Part shown: positions 9,116-18,151 of the stretch, in pieces
Layout of the letters: every line of letters begins with the position of its first letter
Numbering within the stretch: position 1 is the stretch's first letter
Source of the DNA: Desulfosporosinus acididurans
GTDB taxonomy: Bacteria; Bacillota; Desulfitobacteriia; Desulfitobacteriales; Desulfitobacteriaceae
Assembly (NCBI RefSeq): GCF_001029285.1
Contig: NZ_LDZY01000002.1
Coordinates: 124,001-188,000, forward strand
Direction of reading: 5' to 3'
DNA: 64,000 nucleotides
The notes under the pieces: generated by a model
Seen by the model: the letters and a program-made list of their open reading frames with translations, nothing else
What the model was told of the DNA's origin: nothing
Database searches by the model: none
Position numbers and translations under genes: made by a program

Positions 9116-10072
9116 ATGAACAATATTGTTTACCTCTTGGTTCAATTATTAGTCATTTTACTCGTTGCACCTTTCGTTAATGGATTGATCAAAAAGGTTA
9201 AAGCCTTGAGCCAAAAAAGAAAAGGTGCTTCAGTTTTTCAGATGTATTTTGATTTGTACAAACTTGTTAAAAAGAAAACTGTCGTTTCGAACGTTTCTTC
9301 GTGGATTTTTCATGTGACTCCCTATATTGTCTTTGCGACAGCTATGGCTGCGGCCTTGCTTGTTCCTGTTTCGACGAAGATTCTGCCGCCGCAAATTCCA
9401 GGAGACTTTATTATGGTTGTTTCCATCTTGGCTCTCGGCAGGTTTTTTCTGATGATTGCAGCGCTGGATACGGCAAGTACCTTTGGCGGAATGGGCAGCA
9501 GCAGGGAGGCCATGATCTCTGCGCTCATTGAACCATCTATCCTGATCTCGATGTTCACGGTTGCCCTCATTTCCCGCTCAACGTCGCTGCCTCAAATCAT
9601 GGAAACGGTTCAGAAGGTTGGAATTCCCTTAGCTCATCCGGTCTATATCATGGTAGGCCTGGCCTTATTAATTATTATCCTTGCCGAGACCTGCCGCATA
9701 CCGGTTGATGATCCGGCTACACATCTGGAATTAACGATGGTTCATGAGGCAATGATTCTGGAGTATTCCGGGAGACATTTGGCTCTGTTAGAATACGGCG
9801 CCGCAGTAAAACAGCTTGTTTTTATGACCTTGTTTGTGAATATTTTAATCCCCCAAGATCAGTTGATTGGAGTAATAGGTTTAGGGGCGCTGATCCTTTC
9901 GCTGCTCATTTATTTACTAAAGGTCATTTTGCTGGCTTTGGTCATGGGAATTATTGAGGTCAATACGGTCAAATTAAAACTTTTCAGCATCCCCAATCTG
10001 GCCGCCCTGTCCTTTATCCTTGCATTTTTAGGTGTTTTACAGTTTTTGATCCTGGGAGGTAAGCATGTCTAA
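9116..10072 (+). CDS. hyfC: HyfC-like (NuoH-type) membrane anchor subunit
   Basis: A 318-residue protein with eight hydrophobic segments, homologous to HyfC/HycD and NuoH, the subunit linking the peripheral arm to the pump. Recognisable stretches are QKRKGASVFQMYFDLYKLVKK after helix 1 and ETCRIPVDDPATHLELTMVHE, with the conserved acidic residues of the coupling loop. Ribosome site GAGAGGGGAG before the ATG. Overlaps the next gene by 8 bp, indicating translational coupling. Confidence 0.92.
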   Translation: MNNIVYLLVQLLVILLVAPFVNGLIKKVKALSQKRKGASVFQMYFDLYKLVKKKTVVSNVSSWIFHVTPYIVFATAMAAALLVPVSTKILPPQIPGDFIMVVSILALGRFFLMIAALDTASTFGGMGSSREAMISALIEPSILISMFTVALISRSTSLPQIMETVQKVGIPLAHPVYIMVGLALLIIILAETCRIPVDDPATHLELTMVHEAMILEYSGRHLALLEYGAAVKQLVFMTLFVNILIPQDQLIGVIGLGALILSLLIYLLKVILLALVMGIIEVNTVKLKLFSIPNLAALSFILAFLGVLQFLILGGKHV

Positions 10073-10739
10073 TTTGGCAGTGAATTCTAATCTGTTAGAA
10101 ACTCTATCGGTCTTAATCCTATTATCTTCCTTCGTCCTGATGGCTAGTAAAAGAATCAATTCCTACATTAAAACCTTTCGGATTCAGTCGTTCCTGATCG
10201 CTTTAGCCGCCGGCATCATGGGGCTCCGAAGTCTGATAAGCGAGGGGCGGTGGGATTTTCTGGTGGTGTGCCTGCTCATCATGATCTTCAAGGTTCTTTA
10301 TATTCCCAACATGTTGAGCAAAACTTATAAGAATGTCAGCTACAAAGTTGAAAAAGACTTTATTTTAAATATTCCTATCCTCGTCTTGCTCTGCTGCGGA
10401 CTCGTTGTGTTTTCTTACTTCACCTTGACAGGGGTTGACGGGCTTAGTCAGGACGTTTTAAACCTGCAGCTTGTCAACGCGGTCTCTGTGATCTGGATTG
10501 GTCTTTTGTTTATGATCAGCCGTAAGAAAGCGATCGGCCAGATCATCGGCTTCTTGGTCATCGAAAACGGTCTTTATATTACCGCGATGTACTCAACACA
10601 AGAGATGCCCTTTATCGTTGACCTGGGGATCTTTATTGACCTTCTTACCTTTGTGTTGATTATGGGTGTTATGACGTTTCGCATCAATGAAAAATTCGAG
10701 TCCATTGATACAGATCAACTGAATAACCTGAAAGGATAA
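10065..10739 (+). CDS. hyfE: HyfE-like membrane subunit
   Basis: A 224-residue hydrophobic protein with about seven membrane segments. It resembles HyfE, a subunit related to the NuoK/MrpC type with extra helices (VIENGLYITAMYSTQEMPFIVDLG contains the conserved Glu of the K-type channel). The start overlaps hyfC and the stop is 10 bp before hyfF. Part of the ion-translocating arm. Confidence 0.88.
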   Translation: MSNLAVNSNLLETLSVLILLSSFVLMASKRINSYIKTFRIQSFLIALAAGIMGLRSLISEGRWDFLVVCLLIMIFKVLYIPNMLSKTYKNVSYKVEKDFILNIPILVLLCCGLVVFSYFTLTGVDGLSQDVLNLQLVNAVSVIWIGLLFMISRKKAIGQIIGFLVIENGLYITAMYSTQEMPFIVDLGIFIDLLTFVLIMGVMTFRINEKFESIDTDQLNNLKG

Positions 10740-10749
10740 GATACAGAAG

Positions 10750-12222
10750 ATGGGCATTTTACTCCTAATCGTACCTTTAGTTGCAGTCCTGTTGTTATTA
10801 ACCGTCAAACAAAGCCAATTCCGGCATGCTATAAGTGTTGGGACTTCAAGTTTGCTGCTGATCCTGGCCTTAAGCCTGAATCGTGAGGTGCTGCTTCACG
10901 GCAGTGTTCAATACGCTTCTTGCGGTGGTTTCTTCTATGTTGATGCTTTAAGCATGATTGTTTTAGACATTGTATTGATCATTGGTTTTATGGCAGCCAT
11001 TTTTTCGCTTGGTTATTTAGAGGAAGAAATTAAGCACGGCAAGCTTAAAAGGGAAAGACTGGGCCTCTATTATAGCCTGATGTATACCTTTATTTTTACG
11101 ATGGTGCTCGCGTTAACAGTGAAAAATATGGGGCTGATGTGGATTGCCATTGAGGCCACATCCTTGTCGTCGGCCTTTCTGGTCGGGTTTTATAATGATA
11201 AACATGCTTTGGAGGCCGCCTGGAAGTATGTGATTCTCTGTTCGGTGGGAATTGCCATTGCCCTACTGGGGATTATCCTGCTTCATCTCTCCTCGGCCGG
11301 TGTTTTAAACAGCAGCTCATTTTTGGATTGGACTGCTCTATATACCAAGGCATCTTCGCTGAAAAGTTCTGTTTTACGGCTGGCTTTTATTTTTATTCTC
11401 ATTGGTTTTGGCACGAAGGCCGGTCTTGCTCCGATGCATAACTGGCTTCCCGACGCTCATAGTCAAGCCCCTTCCCCAATCAGTGCCCTGTTGTCCGGGG
11501 TCCTCTTGAATACCGCTCTGTATGGGATTATTCGTGCAGCAGTCATTGTCGATCGTAATCAGGGAAGCAGCAGCTTTACGGGAAGGCTTCTCATCGGTAT
11601 TGGAATCTTATCCATTGCCACGGCGGCCGTTTTCATTCTAACTCAAAAAGACTATAAAAGACTCTTGGCCTATTCCAGTATCGAACACATGGGAATTATT
11701 GTTGTTGCCATGGGTCTGTACTCTCCTTTGGCTGTCTTCGGAGGGCTCATGCACATGATTAACCACTCTCTGACCAAATCGATGCTGTTTTTTTCGTCGG
11801 GTAATATCTTGCAGAAATATGACACCAAACAGATTTCCAAGCTCAAGGGAGTCCTGAAAATAATGCCGGTAACGGGGACAGTCTTCCTGCTGGGCTTGTT
11901 TGCCATTGCCGGTACTCCGCCCTTTAGTGTCTTTGCCAGTGAGTTCAGCATTGTGGTTGCTGTATTTAACGGTCCCTACAAATGGGTTGGGGTAATTTTT
12001 GTCTTGCTTTTGGCTGCAGTATTTGCAGGGATTGCCGTAACGTTACTGAAGATTTTTTACGGTGAACCGGATGATAAGAACTTGCAGGTTGGTGAAGTAA
12101 ATCTTCCGGGGACCGTTTGCCTGGTCATTCTGCTGGTTGGCATTACAGTCAGCGGCCTTTATCTGCCGGGAGATTTAAAAGAACTTATCACAAAGGCGCA
12201 AGGTATTATTCTTGGAACATAG
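10750..12222 (+). CDS. hyfF: HyfF-like antiporter-type membrane subunit
   Basis: A 490-residue second antiporter-like subunit (NuoN/HyfF family) with about 14 hydrophobic segments. The channel motifs GLMWIAIEATSLSSAFLVG and FGTKAGLAPMHNWLPDAHS are intact. Two antiporter-like subunits in one complex imply ion pumping as in Hyf or Mrp-linked complexes. The start is 10 bp after hyfE; a 30-bp gap with AGGAGGG leads to the large-subunit gene. Confidence 0.92.
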   Translation: MGILLLIVPLVAVLLLLTVKQSQFRHAISVGTSSLLLILALSLNREVLLHGSVQYASCGGFFYVDALSMIVLDIVLIIGFMAAIFSLGYLEEEIKHGKLKRERLGLYYSLMYTFIFTMVLALTVKNMGLMWIAIEATSLSSAFLVGFYNDKHALEAAWKYVILCSVGIAIALLGIILLHLSSAGVLNSSSFLDWTALYTKASSLKSSVLRLAFIFILIGFGTKAGLAPMHNWLPDAHSQAPSPISALLSGVLLNTALYGIIRAAVIVDRNQGSSSFTGRLLIGIGILSIATAAVFILTQKDYKRLLAYSSIEHMGIIVVAMGLYSPLAVFGGLMHMINHSLTKSMLFFSSGNILQKYDTKQISKLKGVLKIMPVTGTVFLLGLFAIAGTPPFSVFASEFSIVVAVFNGPYKWVGVIFVLLLAAVFAGIAVTLLKIFYGEPDDKNLQVGEVNLPGTVCLVILLVGITVSGLYLPGDLKELITKAQGIILGT

Positions 12223-12252
12223 GCGTATGAGGGGAAGAGGAGGGCACGAATA

Positions 12253-13959
12253 GTGATGACATCGAACTTAAAAGGGAATCTTGAGAGTAAATTTGCTCTC
12301 AAGGTTTTTTCTGGTAAGGAATTTTCAGAGACAGCCTTTCCGCTGGCAACAAACCAAGTAAATATTAATTCTCAAACTACTTTGGCTTCTGATAAAGACA
12401 ATTCGCAGCATGTCAGCTTCAGCGATCACGATGATAAATTTTGGCAGGAACAGGATAATGTCTATTATCTTGAAGCGCCTTTGGCAAAGGTCAAAGAGAT
12501 TTGCTGTTATATTCAGGAACTTGGCTGTCCTCTCGTCTTAATGTTTGCCAATGATGAGCGGAACTTTCAAGCAGGCTATGCTGTTTATTATGTTTTTGCG
12601 GTTAGAGAAGAAGGTATGCTCGTAGTGATCAAAACCAAGGCAGACCCGGAAAGTATGGAGATCCCTTCTATTAGCAATCATCTTCACGCTGCCTCAGGTT
12701 ATGAACGTGAAATTCAGGACTTGTTCGGACTTGTGCCGATTGGGCATCCCGATGCTAAACGACTCGTCTTTCACGGCAATTGGCCTCAAGGAGTGTATCC
12801 TTTGCGCAAGGATTTTGCTGTCGGGCAAAAGCCGGATTTTGCTCAAGAAAAAATCCGCTTTCAGGAAGTTGTGGGCGAAGGTGTTTATGAGATCCCCGTT
12901 GGCCCGGTTCACGCCGGGATTATCGAGCCCGGTCACTTCCGGTTTAGTGTTGCGGGTGAACCGATTATTAATCTTGAAGCGCAGTTGTATTACGTTCATA
13001 AAGGGATTGAAAAATTAGCTGAAGGTCAAAGCCTTGAAAAGTGCCTGTTCATTGCCGAACGGATCTCAGGGGATGAGACTTTTGCCAATTCGCTGGCCTA
13101 CTGTCAGGCGATTGAAAAAATTGCCGGAACGAAAGTTCCTGCCAGAGCAGCCTATACCAGAGTTCTCTTTGCTGAACTGGAGAGACTCACCAGCCACTTA
13201 GGTGACCTTGGCGGAATTTGTCTTGACGCAGGTTACGGTTTTGCTAACTTTCAGTTTCAAATGATGAGAGGTTGGGCTTATTCCGTTGCCGATGAACTCT
13301 GTGGTATGCGGTTTTTAAGAAGTGTCAATAAACTGGGCGGAGTCAGAAAGGATTTCGTGTCCGGTAAGGAAGCTAAGCTAATTGAACTGCTGTTAAATAT
13401 TCGTTCCGAACTTGAAGACACCGTGAATATTGTTAAATCGAACAGTATGTTTATCGATAGAGTTGAAAATACAGGTATTCTGGAGCCCAAGATAGCTGTT
13501 GATCTAAATGCTGTAGGACCGGGAGGACGAGCGTCAGGGATACGTTACGATGTTCGCAAAGCGTTCCCCTATGCGGCTTATCCAAATTTGAATTTTAAGG
13601 TCCCTGAACACAACAATGGAGATATTAACTGTAGAATGAATACTAAAATTGAAGAGAGCTTTGAAGCGATCGACTTAATGATTCAGGCTATTGAAGGGAT
13701 GCCTGTGGGGAAGGTTTGTGAACCAATCGCGGAGGTCAAGCCTTATCGTTTCGCTTTCGGGTTAACCGAAGCTCCACGGGGTGAAAATATTCACTGGGTG
13801 ATGACCGGAGAGAATAATACCCTTTACCGTTATAAAATCAGAACTCCTTCCTTCTGCAACTGGCCTGCTCTCTGCCACGCTGTTAAGGGAAATATCGTCC
13901 CGGATTTTCCTCTGATTAATAAGAGTTTCAATCTTTCCTATGCCGGAAATGATTTATAG
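12253..13959 (+). CDS. HyfG-like (NuoC-NuoD fusion) large subunit lacking NiFe ligands
   Basis: A 568-residue protein. Residues about 60-190 are a NuoC/30-kDa-like domain (HAASGYEREIQDLFGL, YPLRKDF). Residues 210-568 are the NuoD/hydrogenase large-subunit fold. In true [NiFe] hydrogenases the N-terminal motif contains CGxC and the C-terminal one DPCxxC. Here they read ERISGDETFANS (269-280) and FPLINKSFNLSYAGND at the C-terminus, so all four nickel-binding cysteines are absent and there is no C-terminal maturation peptide. This matches the energy-converting hydrogenase-related (Ehr) group rather than a hydrogenase. GTG at 12253 is favoured by AGGAGG 9 bases upstream; ATG at 12256 is possible. 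Confidence 0.88.
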   Translation: MMTSNLKGNLESKFALKVFSGKEFSETAFPLATNQVNINSQTTLASDKDNSQHVSFSDHDDKFWQEQDNVYYLEAPLAKVKEICCYIQELGCPLVLMFANDERNFQAGYAVYYVFAVREEGMLVVIKTKADPESMEIPSISNHLHAASGYEREIQDLFGLVPIGHPDAKRLVFHGNWPQGVYPLRKDFAVGQKPDFAQEKIRFQEVVGEGVYEIPVGPVHAGIIEPGHFRFSVAGEPIINLEAQLYYVHKGIEKLAEGQSLEKCLFIAERISGDETFANSLAYCQAIEKIAGTKVPARAAYTRVLFAELERLTSHLGDLGGICLDAGYGFANFQFQMMRGWAYSVADELCGMRFLRSVNKLGGVRKDFVSGKEAKLIELLLNIRSELEDTVNIVKSNSMFIDRVENTGILEPKIAVDLNAVGPGGRASGIRYDVRKAFPYAAYPNLNFKVPEHNNGDINCRMNTKIEESFEAIDLMIQAIEGMPVGKVCEPIAEVKPYRFAFGLTEAPRGENIHWVMTGENNTLYRYKIRTPSFCNWPALCHAVKGNIVPDFPLINKSFNLSYAGNDL

Positions 13960-14005
13960 TAATTTTGCTACCGAGGGAATTTTATACAAAGCAAGGAAGA
14001 TAGAT

Positions 14006-14866
14006 ATGTTCGATACTTTGAAAAAAATTATTAAATATCCAAGGCTGACGCAGGATTATCCCAATAGAAGCCTTACTCCCGCTTCGTTTCTGGGCCAAAC
14101 GGAGATCGATACGGCGAAATGTAATTTCTGCGGAGAATGTGCCTTACATTGCCCTTCTCAGGCCATTGTTCTGGATAAAAGTGCCCGGAGCATAGGCATC
14201 GACTACGCAAAGTGTATCTTTTGTATTCTGTGCGAGGAGATTTGCCAGGTTGGTGCAGTCCAAACGACGAACAAATTTGAACTGGCTGTAAGGGATAAGG
14301 TAACGCTGAATAATCACGCTTTATGTGCTAATGCCTTAAGAGATACGCCTTTAAGCAATAAGAGTAACGGTGAATCTTTTTATAAGACTGCTGTAATTAA
14401 TGAAGAAAACTTACCAAACACCTCCTACGAAACTATTTGCAGCGATCTACAAGCAACTGTCAAGAAGATTTTTGGCCGAAGTCTCCAAATCAGGGAGGTC
14501 GATGCCGGATCTTGTAATGGCTGTGATTACGAAATTAATGCTTTGAATAATCCTTTTAACGATCTCGAAAGGCTCGGGATAAGCTTTGTTGCCTCGCCGC
14601 GGCATGCCGATATGTTGTTGGTAACAGGAACCGGAACCAGAAATATGCAGCAGGCCTTGGTTAAAACGTATGAAGCAACGCCTGATCCCAAGCTTGTTGT
14701 CGCCGTAGGTGCCTGTGCCTGCAGCGGAGGAATTTTCAGAGATACCTATGCCACAAATAACGGCATTGATGCTCTGGTACCTGTGGATGTCTATATCCCG
14801 GGATGCCCGCCGAGACCGCAGGCAATCATCTATGGAATCCTGAAAGCCATAGATAGAGTTAAGTAG
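14006..14866 (+). CDS. Fused ferredoxin (HyfH) and NuoB-like small subunit (HyfI)
   Basis: A 286-residue fusion from ATG 14006, with AAGGAAG just upstream; an earlier frame start at 13940 overlaps hyfG and lacks a site. Residues about 38-85 carry two 4Fe-4S motifs (CNFCGECALHC and CIFCILCEEIC), as in HyfH/NuoI. Residues about 165-286 are the NuoB-like small subunit with GSCNGCDYEINAL, GACACSGG and PGCPPRP, which supply all ligands of the proximal [4Fe-4S] cluster. The electron wire is therefore intact although the partner large subunit has no nickel site. Last gene of the operon. Confidence 0.9.
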   Translation: MFDTLKKIIKYPRLTQDYPNRSLTPASFLGQTEIDTAKCNFCGECALHCPSQAIVLDKSARSIGIDYAKCIFCILCEEICQVGAVQTTNKFELAVRDKVTLNNHALCANALRDTPLSNKSNGESFYKTAVINEENLPNTSYETICSDLQATVKKIFGRSLQIREVDAGSCNGCDYEINALNNPFNDLERLGISFVASPRHADMLLVTGTGTRNMQQALVKTYEATPDPKLVVAVGACACSGGIFRDTYATNNGIDALVPVDVYIPGCPPRPQAIIYGILKAIDRVK

Positions 14867-14969
14867 AGATAGTTAATATAGAGAGAATTCTACAACCGGG
14901 TTTATAAATATTAGAAAGAGGATGTGTAGAAACTTAACGTTAAAAATCAAAAGTGAGTTCAGATAGCGA

Positions 14970-15012
14970 AAGCCGATCTCGCTTCAATGGTATTGTGGAG
15001 TGAGATCGGCTT
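14970..15012. terminator. Hairpin downstream of Ehr operon
   Basis: AAGCCGATCTC at 14970-14980 pairs with GAGATCGGCTT at 15002-15012. It stands about 100 bp after the last Ehr gene in the 301-bp space before the convergent membrane protease. A T-tract is short (TTAAATTG), so termination efficiency is uncertain. The rest of the gap shows nothing recognisable. Confidence 0.5.
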
Positions 15013-15167
15013 AAATTGAATGAAAACTTACGACTTCACAGCCGCTCAGATTCGAAGGAGCCGGATTTCTCTTCCCCGTTAAATTTTACGAATAGATTTA
15101 TCTGCTTAACGCGTACGCCGCTGTATCCGAAAGATCAAATACTCTGTTTCAATCTCTTTCCTGAGGT

Positions 15168-15992
15168 TTAAAACTTAATTTTCCTGGCAGCTGACAGAAT
15201 AAAACTTAAGCCCAAACTCACTAAGGAACAGATTAAAGCTAACTCTGAGAGAGCGACTATATAGGTAGTGTAATGGGTTACCTTCTCGATATAACCGTAG
15301 GTATTAACTCCCAGAGAGGTCCCGAGGGTTGAAAGCATAAAGAGTATTAAGTAAAGAACAAAGAGTCCCTGAGTTGCTCCTTTAATGTCTGCCCAACTTA
15401 AGGCCATGTGAGATGAAATGCAAATGGCTAAGAACAAAAAAATCCAGAAATTTAGGCTGAATACATGATTTAGGGTAAAAAGACTCTTCAATAGAACAAG
15501 AGTGCCCTTGAAAAATTCTTTGAAGAAAGTCAGGTCGGAAGGTTGAGACAGTCCACTTGTTTTCCAATAAAGTTCAAAGGCCTTAAATGAATTTGGTAAG
15601 AAAAAGTGCAGACAAAGAAACAGAACGCCAATCCCACTGAGGAGAGGTGCTATGCCAATGAAGAAATTGCCAACTGATTGATAGATACTCCTCCGGTTAT
15701 AAGAGTGAGAGACATACCCAAGGGTGCCATTTGACCGATTAATTTTTAGTAATTTCAGGTCGGTAATTTTATGACCAAAAATAAGGCACATTAAGGCATG
15801 TCCCAGTTCGTGCACCGGAGTGCCCAGCCAGGCAGTCGCCAAAATTCCTTTATAACCAAAGGCAGCGAAGAAATTTTGGTTTGTTTTACGCTCCAGGATG
15901 CCTAATATCAGTCCGATGACAAGCAACGGACCGACAAGACTGATTAATTCTAGGAAGCTGATTTTAAGGGCTCCGGCTAATAATTGTTCCAT
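15168..15992 (-). CDS. M50-like membrane metalloprotease-type protein
   Basis: A 274-residue polytopic membrane protein with the zinc-site motif HELGHALM near residue 61, inside a hydrophobic region, as in intramembrane M50-like peptidases. The second M50 motif (NxxPxxxxDG) is not visible, so catalysis is uncertain. Seven or so hydrophobic stretches follow. Its neighbours give no functional hint. Another M50-type gene lies at 19417-20259 but shares no clear similarity beyond the HExxH site. Confidence 0.65.
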   Translation of the reverse strand: MEQLLAGALKISFLELISLVGPLLVIGLILGILERKTNQNFFAAFGYKGILATAWLGTPVHELGHALMCLIFGHKITDLKLLKINRSNGTLGYVSHSYNRRSIYQSVGNFFIGIAPLLSGIGVLFLCLHFFLPNSFKAFELYWKTSGLSQPSDLTFFKEFFKGTLVLLKSLFTLNHVFSLNFWIFLFLAICISSHMALSWADIKGATQGLFVLYLILFMLSTLGTSLGVNTYGYIEKVTHYTTYIVALSELALICSLVSLGLSFILSAARKIKF

Positions 15993-16023
15993 TTCTATAT
16001 TCTCTCTTATAGTTTATCTAGTT

Positions 16024-16195
16024 TTTAAGACCCCCTCTTCTATAAGTGGGGGTGGGTCCCTCGTTATCTTCAGGCGGGGTAGAGTTCTCCTTCGCCGCTA
16101 AGTATTCCCATTGCGAAAGGCGGCCCGGCAATAATGTCCACTGGATATTATTGTATCTGAAGCCCCGATGTTCAGCTTTAGCTGAACGAGTTCAC
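16024..16195 (+). repeat. Hairpin-ended intergenic repeat, copy 2 (long form)
   Basis: About 172 bp. The left hairpin is ACCCCCTCTTCTATAAGTG then GGGGT. The middle (16070-16160) contains CAATAATGTCCACTGGATA, also in copy 1. The right end is GTTCAGCTTTAGCTGAAC followed by GAGTTCAC. It lies between the M50-like gene and the EamA remnant. Confidence 0.7.
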
Positions 16196-16243
16196 TAATA
16201 TTTTTTAGCGAAAATTTCATTTAGAATCCTAAATGAAATTCAA

Positions 16244-16926
16244 TTAGGCTATACTTTTAGAGCTGCTTTTTGAGCTTGATGCATACTTGCTTTTTGCTTT
16301 GGGCCGTGTTGTTAAATAAACGCCTGAAATGACGATGGCCGCTCCTATAAGTTTAAAGAGAGTGACAGATTCGCCTAAGATGGTCACAGACTGAATAATT
16401 GTAAAGATAGGTACCAGATTTACAAAAATAGCTGTCCGAGGGGCTCCAATCCGTTGAATTGCGACCATCTGAATGAGGTAGCCCAGCACTGAGGCGAAGA
16501 CACTCATATAGAGAATAGAAAGCCAGCCGCTGGCTGAGGTTGAAGCTAGATAAGCAGAAGGCTTTTCCCACAAGAAGAAAGGGAAGGAAATGATTACGCA
16601 AATCAAAAAAGTATAAGCAGTTACCATCAGCGGAGATAAGTTATATTGTTTCATAAAACGGCGGCTGAGTAATGAATAAACAGCAAAACAACAAACGGCG
16701 ACCAGCATAATAATATCACCTTTATTGAAACGCATTTGGGAAATTAATTGCAGGTCCCCATTGGTGATGACAAAGAAAACTCCCAAAAACGATAAAATTA
16801 AACCCAATAACCGGGAAGGCGTTAATCGTTCAGCAAAGAACAAGACGGCTAAAAAGGTTGTGACTATGGGATTTATGGCCCCGATGAGTGATGAATTTAT
16901 AGCTTATGTCAGCACCATTAAAAGGT
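16244..16926 (-). pseudogene. EamA/DMT-family transporter, N-terminally truncated
   Basis: The longest in-frame reading from an ATG at 16843 encodes 199 residues (MFFAERLTPSRLLGLILSFL to the end). The same frame continues upstream to about 16908 with INSSLIGAINPIVTTF, which is typical EamA sequence, before meeting a TAA. A complete drug/metabolite transporter has about 300 residues and ten helices; the first two or three helices are missing. What remains contains the end of EamA repeat 1 and all of repeat 2. It is probably a remnant left by deletion at its 5' side. Confidence 0.7.
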
Positions 16927-17060
16927 GAACCTTTTTATCAGACAATACCAGCGCTCCTCTCTAAGTAAACTTTAGATTCAAATAATAAACCAATTATAGA
17001 CTAAGCTTGAAAAATATCAAGGAACGAGAAGCAAATAGACAAATCAGCGGCAGGACTATT

Positions 17061-17088
17061 TTGTCAATTGATTGTTTGAGAGTATAAT
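17061..17088 (+). promoter_or_regulatory. Promoter of flavin reductase gene
   Basis: TTGTCA at 17061-17066 and TATAAT at 17083-17088, 16-bp spacer, 46 bp before the start codon at 17134. Confidence 0.55.
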
Positions 17089-17133
17089 TAATTAACTAAC
17101 TAAAATAATCAACAGAGGGTGTGACTAGATACC

Positions 17134-17781
17134 ATGAAAGTAATTGCTGTCAATGGAAGTCCAAGAAAAACATGGAATACTGCTTCGCTATTGCATAAAG
17201 CTCTTGAAGGTGCTGAATCGGTCGGAGCCCAAACGGAGATCGTTCATTTATATGACTTGAATTTTAAAGGCTGTATCAGCTGTTTTGCCTGTAAACGGAA
17301 AAACGCCAAGAACGCCGGACATTGTGCCGTACAAGATGATTTGAAAATTGTTCTGGAGAAAGTCTTAGCAGCCGACGTCCTTCTCATCGGTTCCCCCATC
17401 TATTTTGGGAATGTTACCGCCGAGATACGTGCTTTTTTAGAACGCCTGTTATTCTCCAATCTTTCCTATAATGAAGGACATCGATCTGTTTTCCAAGGTA
17501 AGTTAGCATCGGGTTTTATCTATACCATGAATGTTCCCGAGGAAATTTTGCAACAAGTTAAATACGAAGAAAATGTCTTTCAGCCTAACAAAAACATGCT
17601 GCAATTACTTGGAGGATCATCTGAATTCATGATCTCTGCTGATACCTACCAATTTGATGATTATTCCAAGTATGAGGCATCTATGTTTGATGTTAAACAC
17701 AAGGCTCAAGTGAAAGCCGAACGATTTCCCATTGATTGCCAGAAAGCTTTTGACATGGGAGTTCGCTTAGCAAGAAGCTGA
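17134..17781 (+). CDS. NADPH-dependent FMN reductase / flavodoxin-fold protein
   Basis: A 215-residue flavodoxin-like protein. The N-terminal VIAVNGSPRKTWNTASLL is the FMN phosphate-binding loop. CISCFACKRKNAKNAGHC near residues 47-65 is the cysteine cluster seen in iron-sulfur flavoproteins and related NAD(P)H:FMN oxidoreductases. IGSPIYFGNVTAEIRAFLER is the second flavin motif. It probably transfers electrons to quinones or other acceptors in the cytoplasm; the substrate is unknown. Own promoter upstream, terminator hairpin downstream; monocistronic. Confidence 0.85.
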   Translation: MKVIAVNGSPRKTWNTASLLHKALEGAESVGAQTEIVHLYDLNFKGCISCFACKRKNAKNAGHCAVQDDLKIVLEKVLAADVLLIGSPIYFGNVTAEIRAFLERLLFSNLSYNEGHRSVFQGKLASGFIYTMNVPEEILQQVKYEENVFQPNKNMLQLLGGSSEFMISADTYQFDDYSKYEASMFDVKHKAQVKAERFPIDCQKAFDMGVRLARS

Positions 17782-17939
17782 ATTTTAGGGATTAGTCAGT
17801 AATCAATAATGAGCAATCCATTTCATTTGGACTTCTGCATAAAAGGAAAAAATAATTCCTTCATCAATAATCATCTGTAAGAACTTATCTTTCTGCAAGA
17901 ACTTAATCCTTCGGATAGAACTTAACGGATAGAAATAAC

Positions 17940-17980
17940 AAATGGGACGCCATTTAACTAATAATGGCGTTCCATTTTGT
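17940..17980 (+). terminator. Terminator after flavin reductase gene
   Basis: Inverted repeat around 17941-17954 (AATGGGACGCCATT) and 17963-17976 (AATGGCGTTCCATT), followed by TTGTTATTTTG. It lies in the 370-bp gap before the PanE-like gene; the rest of the gap holds nothing recognisable. Confidence 0.65.
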
Positions 17981-18151
17981 TATTTTGAAAAAATTAGCGA
18001 TTGGTGGGAGGGAACTTGAGAAGATCTGGCGAAAAAGGAAGGATGATGAAAGTAACAAGGGGAAAGTAATCTATGCTTGTTTGGGTAATTTTTAGTCGAT
18101 TGAAGTATTGGGAACTATACATGCAATATTAATAGAGAGAAAGGTTAATGT

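Noticed and set aside
12253-13959. Calling the complex a group 4 [NiFe] hydrogenase
   Set aside because: The four cysteines that bind nickel are absent in both motifs, so hydrogenase activity is not supported.
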